Below, piece after piece: positions 58,759-64,000 of a stretch of 64,000 nt of DNA. Under the pieces are notes generated by a model. It did no database searches. It saw nothing but the letters and a program-made list of their open reading frames with translations, and had not been told where the DNA came from. Where the stretch lies: NCBI RefSeq assembly GCF_000275845.1, contig NW_006766904.1, forward strand, positions 124,001-188,000, in the 5' to 3' direction. The stretch comes from Dichomitus squalens LYAD-421 SS1. Its lineage: Eukaryota > Basidiomycota > Agaricomycetes > Polyporales > Polyporaceae. Made by a program: the position numbers and the translations under genes. Each line of letters opens with the position of its first letter. Positions within the stretch are counted from its first letter, which is position 1.

Positions 58759-60668
58759 TCAGGCCTTTCAGGCATCTGAACCCTCAGGCCGCAAGCCTCA
58801 CACTTCGGCGGCTCCGAGAACAATGTGGACGCAAATAGCGACGGGTTTCACATGCCCTGGTACAGGACGTCATATCCGGCCGCGCCCTTGGTAGCCCTGC
58901 AGGCTAGACAGCATATCTCTCATGATGATAGGGAACAAAATTGGCCAGGTACATGTGCTAAGGGCGGACAAGACGTCGGTCTGCAGGAGAAGGCCCGGTA
59001 TGCTCTTGTCCCTGGTATGGGCTCTTGATTATATTATTCACTGGTATATTCCCAGCTCTCGTCCGTCGGACAGACGTGTCTGCACAAAAACGAGGCGATC
59101 GTCCACGTCCGCCCACATTGACATCGGCGCGCGTATTCATATTCTACGAGGAGACATATCCGCGGGATCGCCCATCGTGCGTCAGTTTGTCAATTTGGAC
59201 AATCCTAGCAATCGCCCGCTCACGCTCGTGCGTCTTTGTTCCGCCGTCGCATCTTCAGCATGCGAGTCGACGATCCTCCGGATCTGAGCCCGCAGTGCCC
59301 GCTTGGACAACATCGAGATCCGGGGTTCGGAGTCAACGGACTCACCTCCGGCCACGCTGCTCCTCGCTGCCAGTGGCGACATTCACTCTACACAAACATA
59401 TTCTCTTAGGTGACTCCATGGACACACCAAACGTCGGACTCCTCGCAAGCAGGCTCCGATGCCGTCCTAGCAACATACCTCTACATAGCACTCCGTCATC
59501 CCCAAACGCTCAAAATGAACGCGAGGGAGGCATAGCCGCGGCCGCGATGCGCACCTGATTGATTGAGCAGCGCGAGCAAACGCAGCATCCGCTCCGTCCC
59601 GCCGGTAGCTGCGTTCGTCCCGACTCCGAGCCGAAGCCAATGGAACGTTGCGCAACCACCGCCAGCTCGCTACATGGTCACTGCTATCGTATCGCCATGC
59701 CGTCCAAGTAGGAGCGCGCACGCGTCTTGCCCGATCTGGCGCGCCGCCGATCGCGATCAACACTGATTCTGGTATGTACAGCAAGTACCTAAGTAAGTAC
59801 AGCCAGTTGTAGGTGTATGGCACCGTCAGACTCGGGTGCACGGCTCCGGGGGTCCTGAGCATCGAGCAGCGCAGCCTGCACGTCTGTGGTGCTTCACTGT
59901 TACCGCAAGATCTCGCATCCTTCCGGTGGGGGCAGATCTCGACGAGCCTACTGCCAAGCCAAGCGAACGATCGCTGTTTGGCATGGCCCGAGTCCGGTCG
60001 CGAGTCCTATCGCAGTGACGACAACTCGTCGATCGTGCCCGCGAACTGAATAGGGGCGTGTCACGGCCATGTGCCAATATTAATGGCCATAACCTCGAGG
60101 TCCGAGAGTTAGCAGTGCCGGTCCTGTAGCCGTTGCTAGGGGTCCTCTTGTCCCCGGTTTCGAAGGTGTCGACCGTAAAGGGAATACCTTAAACTCTGAT
60201 TGTATGATGCATGCGCACCTACGTATGGTCGCACGGAGTCCCGCATTCGGCGGCCTCATGGCGCATGCGCATGAAGACTGAAGTGTGAGTATGAAAGTGT
60301 GAGGCGTCATTGATCAGCGTGTTGTCCACGTCGAGCGGCGGCGCGTGTCGACGGATTAATTGTCGGGGTTCAGGTGAGCTTGTCCGGGTACGTTTAATGT
60401 TTGACTGCGACGCGTGTCCACGTTTTCATGTTAATGGCACCCTGAGCTGAAGTCCGCTCCTCTCGCAGCTGCTCTACCATGCTCACTACTTGAATGAGCA
60501 GGAGCGCACCTGCGCGCACAGGTACTTCATCTTACGACTATGAAATGCTCCGGCAGTGATAGGAACGTGGGCGCCGGGAGCACGTACAGCACGGATGTCA
60601 TCTCATTCTCGTTTCGTGGCGTACGATCAGGATCGGGGTGTCACAGCGGTTTACTGCTCGCCCAGCGT

Positions 60669-60688
60669 ATGTCATGTCATGTCACGTC
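60669..60688. repeat. ATGTC short tandem run
   Basis: Four units of 5 bp, the last altered (ACGTC), in intergenic DNA. Confidence 0.7.
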
Positions 60689-61369
60689 ATGGAACGCTTC
60701 GATGCGCGATCGTTCATCATTAGCAGGGGTGGCATAACATACATCACGCAGAGAAGGCAGGAACGCGTGGGTCCGCGGCGGTACATGAAAGGGGTGCGTG
60801 GCTACAAGGAGCTTCTGGATGATCTATGCGTCGAGCTTCACGAGCACGGCCGCGACAACGTCGACAGCAGGCCACGCCCCGAGGCCGGTGCTCGATTGGG
60901 CTATATGCAGCGTCTGCGTAGACTTCGCGCCTTTGCGGTGCGGTCCGATCGCGTCGCCCGAGGACGTGTTGACAGATCCTGCGTTTGGCGCGAAGCTCTC
61001 CGCTGCAACGCGGCTCGAGCGTGGTGCAAATGATTTGCATAGTCGGTGATGTGAGGATCGAACCGGGACAGGGCGATCGGCGCGAGAGCCGGAGGAGGTG
61101 CACGGAGGGTGAAGGGACGCGATGGGGTGGTGCTTGGAGAGACCGATAAACGGGTCGCATTGCCGTCGCTGACTGAGCAGCGCGCGGGGTGCGAGCTGCG
61201 AGAGCACGGTGCTTTTCGGAACCATAGCGGAGTGTACAGCGTGGCTTCTTCTCTTCCCAAGACGTTCTGGAAACCGCCCGCCAGATCGAGCAGTCCCAGC
61301 CACACATTCAGCCCGCGGCCGGGCTTCCCAAGGGCACGATCGGGGCCCCGACATATCACCCCCTGCAGC

Positions 61370-62331
61370 TTACTTCACGATCACCCGCCGCGTGTGCTTC
61401 CCCGCGCGTCGCCGCGCGTTGTGGGGCGTCGGCCGCCGCCACGCGTTGTCGTCATCGTCGTCTTCCACGACCATCGCTTCGCTACCACCTCCGGGGTTGC
61501 GCTCGACGTCGGGCGGGCGACTGATGGGATAGCCAGGGTGAGCTGGTCCTGCAGGGACCGGAGGGGGACCCATGGGAGATCCCACCGGCGGCGGAGGTGC
61601 GGGGAACGCGCTCGGCGGAAGGTGCGAGCGCGGCGACGTCGCGTGCGGTGGTGGAGGGGGGGCAAGAGGCGCATGGGTCGGGGGCGGCGCGCGGTCGTGG
61701 TGGAGGGGCGGAGGGGGCGGGTGTCCATGTGAATGCGTCCGGGCGTGGCGGGCGTGGGGATTGGGAGGCGAGGTCATAGAACTTGGGAGAGGCACGCCGC
61801 CGCCGCCGCCTCCACCCGAGGTGTGCGGCAGGGCGGAGTCGATTTCGAGGCGGACGCGGACGATCTCCTTGCCCGCTTGCGCGAAGAACTTGCGCTCTTC
61901 GCGCTCGAAGAAGCCGCTCGTGGACCCGAGGCGAATCATGGGAGGCGCCGGGGGGAAGAGCGCCATAAGCTCGTGTCCCGTCGGGGGCACGGGGTATTTT
62001 CCGCGTGCTGCGAAGGCGCGTTCAGGGTCCAGAGGGATGTCAACATCTGCACGGCAGCGAGCGAGGAATGACAGTTAGTACGTTAGAGAGCGAACGTGAC
62101 GGAGCGCTCACCTCGGAGGGATGTTGGCGACAGCGGGCGACGGGGGCGCGCCGAGGTGGGAATGGGCGAGAAATTGGAGGAAGCAGGAGGCAACATGGCC
62201 TTGGAGGGTGGATGGTGCGAGCCGAGAGGGGGTGGACTGCAATCGCTCGCGGTGGACGTACTGGTGGTGGGGGACGCCGAGCGCGTCATGGTTGATACTG
62301 GGCGAAGGTGGTATGTGGCCGTCGCAGACAT
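61370..62331 (-). CDS. proline/histidine-rich protein of unknown function
   Basis: Two exons, 62112-62331 and 61370-62046, encode 298 residues. I do not recognise the family. The first 70 residues are Ser/Thr/Pro-rich; then comes an ordered-looking stretch (DVDIPLDPERAFAARGKYPV, followed by GHELMALFPPAPP and a block around EREERKFFAQAGKEIVRVRL), and then about 120 residues of Pro, His and Ser. The C-terminus has an acidic cluster (VVEDDDDD) and a basic tail. The middle block looks conserved, with regular charge spacing, while its flanks are low-complexity, as in fungal nuclear or signalling adaptors; this is inference. A TATA box lies 109 bp upstream. An internal ATG at 62289 is an alternative start. 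Confidence 0.72.
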
Positions 62332-64000
62332 GCAGCGGGTGGTCAGGCGCGCGAGGGCCGGGGTACAGAGTAGACGTCAAGGAAACGCGCGAGAGGTGTT
62401 GGGGAGTGAGAAGGGGAGAGGAAGGGGCTGAGGGCGGGGTTTATATGGGATGGAGGGATGGAAGGACGGAAACTGGCGACATGGCGGACGTGGCTTTTGG
62501 GCGAATAACGTTGTTATGGGCCGGGGCGGTGCGCGAAACAAACTCTAGTGTTGGGATGGGAGAAGGTCGCCCTCGTCCGGAGACAGGCGTCTGGCTGCTC
62601 CAGGCGGAGGGACGCGCCCGCAGAGGGTCGGAGAAGTGCCCTGGGAGACAGCCGGCATCTTTGTCGCTCTCCATCTTTCGATTCCGATTTCCCGCCAGAT
62701 CCTCAATGCACTTGTTCTCGCCACATCGGCGCCCTCCTGCCTCATCTGGCCGCATTCCCTTGCCCTGCTTCTCTGCCCATCTCGCAATCCGCCTGCAGTC
62801 CGCCCGCCTCGCTTGTCCCAAGCCCTCGGCACTCGCAGCAGTCGCCCAGCTGCCTTCCTCCGCGTCTCCGCCTCCTCGCTCCGGTCCGCACCCATGCCAG
62901 ATAACATTATGCAGACAGCCAGAACCGTCTTCGCTCCATCACGTCCAGCTATCCTCCATCGCCCCTTCCATCCCCGTCCTCGCCCCGCTCGACGGCTCTC
63001 TGCGGACGCCCGCACCCCCCATTGTCACCTACCCTAGCTCCGACCAACGTCCGGTCCAGTGCGAGACGACAGCCATCCTTCCTCGCAGCAGCCTTCCAAC
63101 GCCCACACCCTAGCAAACGAACCCGCGGCTCCGTCTTCGCGTCCCGGCATCCCGTTGCCGATTGTCCCAATCCGGACGGTAATCGCCTCGGGGCACTCGC
63201 AGTTCGCATTCAGTGGCAATTAATTGATGACATGCGATCCGATCCGTTACACGTCGTGTCCTGTTCTTGCCTCCGAACGCGTATCGGCATCGGTATCGGA
63301 CGTGGCCCCTGCCTGACGGAGCTTCGCGTCCAACACGAAGGTTCGAGAGCAGAATGACGCGGTGACAGCACCGCTGCCAGCGAGCGGATGCCGAATCGAC
63401 AGGCTACGTCCGCGTCGAGCGTGCCGTGGGCCGACGTCGCGCGTCCCCACCGATCCTCCCGAGGCGCCCTCGTCCGACCCAAACGCCTTTCTCCCGAACG
63501 GCGACGCACTCGGCTCCTGTCGTCAACGTCAACTGCAGCGCGCGGGCACAACGCCGCAGTCACGAGCGGCGAATGCAGCCTCCGGGTGGCGGTCCAGCAG
63601 CGACTCACGGCGACGCTTCTGCCAAGGTGACGTCTCACGAGCTCCCGGACGCAAGTCATAGGCAGTCAAATGGTGTGGTCACACTGGCCCCGACCCGCTT
63701 CGCCCGTGTCCATCTGCCTCATCACGCCCAAGTCGCCGCCCGGATCCTATACATACAAGTGTTCATCATGTCTCTGTGTGTGAGAGACGGAGGGGACGCG
63801 CCCTCTGTCTCGTATCACAATTAAAGAAGCTCAGGCTATGACCCACATACACACGAGGCCCCAAGATCTGTAGCTCTGGGGGCGACGATGATGGATTCTC
63901 CGGCTCACTCGGTCTCCCCATTCTGCGCCGCGCCCGGTTCTCTCCTGCGCTGTCCGGTTGTTGTGTTCCTTCGTTCCAAGGAATCACTGTGACGATGGCG
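62332..64000. other. intergenic, no gene seen
   Basis: 1.7 kb upstream of the proline-rich gene to the right edge. It is pyrimidine-rich, with overlapping GC-rich frames (for example 62121-63113 plus) but no motif. It holds the TATA box at 62440. Confidence 0.5.
62440..62445 (-). promoter_or_regulatory. TATA box of the proline-rich gene
   Basis: TATAAA on the minus strand, 109 bp upstream of the ATG at 62331. Confidence 0.5.

Larger units (their letters stand above)
54119..61369. other. long GC-rich stretch without a convincing gene
   Basis: 7.25 kb. Open frames up to about 200 codons appear on both strands (for example 57832-58449 plus, 58275-58823 minus) but overlap, are Arg/Pro/Ser-rich and carry no motif or splice structure. 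It holds a 9-3-9 inverted repeat at 54268, a strong hairpin at 58703-58758 and a short ATGTC-like tandem run at 60669. Confidence 0.55.

Noticed and set aside
57832..58823. Long open frames on both strands (205 codons plus, 182 minus)
   Set aside because: They overlap each other, are Arg/Pro/Ser-rich, and lack motifs and splice structure.
62121..63113. 330-codon plus-strand frame
   Set aside because: It runs antisense through the promoter and first exon of the proline-rich gene, and is low-complexity with no domain.

Overview
The window is nuclear DNA of a basidiomycete fungus, most likely an agaricomycete such as a polypore. Genes are split by many GT..AG introns, mostly 49-70 nt, and some exons are only 15-24 nt. 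Promoters often carry a TATA-like box. The gene set includes families expanded in Agaricomycetes: an HSPA12-type Hsp70, F-box proteins, a protein with an MLKL-type N-terminal domain, and a LIMK-like kinase with a C1 domain. All gene models were built by hand by joining exons so that splice phase and reading frame agree from start to stop. Functions come from recognising motifs, not from a search.

Layout. 1-185 (-): first coding exon of an ALO1-like lactone oxidase, cut by the window edge. 3256-7042 (-): 18-exon Hsp70-like gene. 9704-10497 (+): CBP6-like mitochondrial assembly factor. 11261-14042 (-): ribosome biogenesis factor NOC2. 14708-18179 (+): protein with MLKL-type N-terminal bundle and degenerate kinase-like region. 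18992-21415 (+): amino acid/choline-type permease. 22099-24201 (+): TKL/LIMK-like kinase with C1 domain. 25058-26652 (+): argininosuccinate synthase. 27404-28338 (+): SFT2. 28681-35715 (-): inner-ring nucleoporin NUP192/NUP205. 35987-36833 (+): NatC catalytic subunit NAA30. 37878-40107 (+): ER chaperone BiP/KAR2 with three UPR-element-like sites upstream. 40386-41093: MITE with TA duplication. 41121-43012 (+): damaged F-box gene. 43198-44837 (-) and 45586-47206 (-): tandem F-box paralogues, the first broken by an in-frame stop. 47925-49823 (+): mitochondrial acyl-CoA thioesterase. 51449-52436 (+): ubiquitin-conjugating enzyme UBC7. 53301-54118 (-): decayed Tm-1-like/UPF0261 relic. 61370-62331 (-): proline-rich protein of unknown function.

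Most genes are single-copy housekeeping functions with no shared pathway: protein folding, secretion and ERAD (KAR2, SFT2, UBC7), ribosome and nuclear pore assembly (NOC2, NUP192), N-terminal acetylation, arginine synthesis and mitochondrial functions. The 40.3-47.2 kb block is an accessory island with a MITE, three F-box loci and two damaged genes. 54.1-61.4 kb is a GC-rich stretch with no convincing gene.

The most interesting items are the MLKL-type candidate cell-death protein, the MITE abutting a damaged F-box gene, the Tm-1-like relic, the UPRE-like cluster at KAR2 and a strong hairpin at 58.7 kb.
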